Source: an uncultured Ruminococcus sp.
GTDB lineage: Bacteria; Bacillota; Clostridia; Oscillospirales; Ruminococcaceae
Length of the DNA: 5,328 nucleotides
NCBI GenBank assembly: GCA_910576995.1
Contig: CAJTLC010000042.1
Coordinates: 1 to 5,328 of the forward strand
Direction of reading: 5' to 3'
In this document: in pieces, positions 5,274-5,328 of the stretch
Layout of the letters: the number at the start of each line of letters is the position of its first letter
Position numbering within the stretch: position 1 is the first letter of the stretch
Made by a program: the position numbers and the translations under genes
The notes under the pieces: generated by a model
Database searches by the model: none
What the model was told of the DNA's origin: nothing
The model's input: only the letters and a program-made list of their open reading frames with translations

Positions 5274-5328
5274 CTACTTGAAATCAAAACAAGTTCGCTG
5301 ATAAAAATTTCTCATAGCTGCGTTGTCG
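5274..5328 (-). pseudogene. Possible remnant of an IS3-like transposase (truncated at the window edge)
   Basis: The minus strand from the window end reads DNAAMRNFYQRTCFDFK and then a TAG stop at 5274-5276. IS3-family OrfB transposases carry a conserved (C/Y)-DNAxxE-(N/S)FF motif around the catalytic Glu of the DDE triad. Here the DNAAM is followed by R instead of E, and the frame stops 12 codons later, where an intact enzyme would have roughly 60 more residues. Shifting one base gives an -NFLSANLF reading before another stop, compatible with decay by indels. Only 17 codons are visible, so this could equally be the tail of an unrelated gene. Confidence 0.3.

Overview
The window looks like a chromosomal segment from a Gram-positive gut or rumen clostridium, most likely Ruminococcus or a close relative in the Oscillospiraceae. 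The main evidence is a secreted CAP-domain protein ending in a type I dockerin, the cellulosome or amylosome attachment module typical of ruminococci. Strong AAGGAG/GGAGG ribosome binding sites, consensus sigma-A promoter elements, moderate GC content and AT-rich intergenic DNA fit. The genus is an inference; no rRNA or marker gene is present.

Layout. (1) 64-1569, plus strand: a lipoprotein with an orphan N-terminal region and a C-terminal alpha/beta-hydrolase esterase domain. (2) 1565-1612: a long, near-symmetrical hairpin that serves as a shared bidirectional terminator for two convergent genes. (3) 1621-3927, minus strand: a 768-residue protein with an XRE-type helix-turn-helix, a cupin, and a complete AMP-forming acyl-CoA synthetase of the medium-chain (ACSM/MACS) type. 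(4) 3928-4352: a 425-bp AT-rich divergent intergenic region. It holds a near-perfect minus-strand promoter (TTGACT, 17 bp, TATAAT with extended -10), a structured ~103-nt leader for the fusion gene with two abutting hairpins and a possible closing helix, and a weaker plus-strand promoter for the next gene. (5) 4353-5135, plus strand: the secreted CAP/SCP-dockerin protein, followed by a strong intrinsic terminator. (6) 5201-5328: two overlapping, mutually exclusive hairpins and a 17-codon minus-strand tail that may be the remnant of an IS3-like transposase.

How the genes relate. The three genes are three separate transcription units and do not form an operon. Two encode exported proteins, a membrane-anchored esterase and a probable cellulosome-attached CAP protein, which would fit extracellular polymer use. 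The fusion protein is cytoplasmic and would activate a short, branched or aromatic carboxylic acid to its CoA ester. Its attached regulator-like module suggests ligand sensing and possibly autoregulation. This fusion and its structured leader are the most interesting parts of the window.
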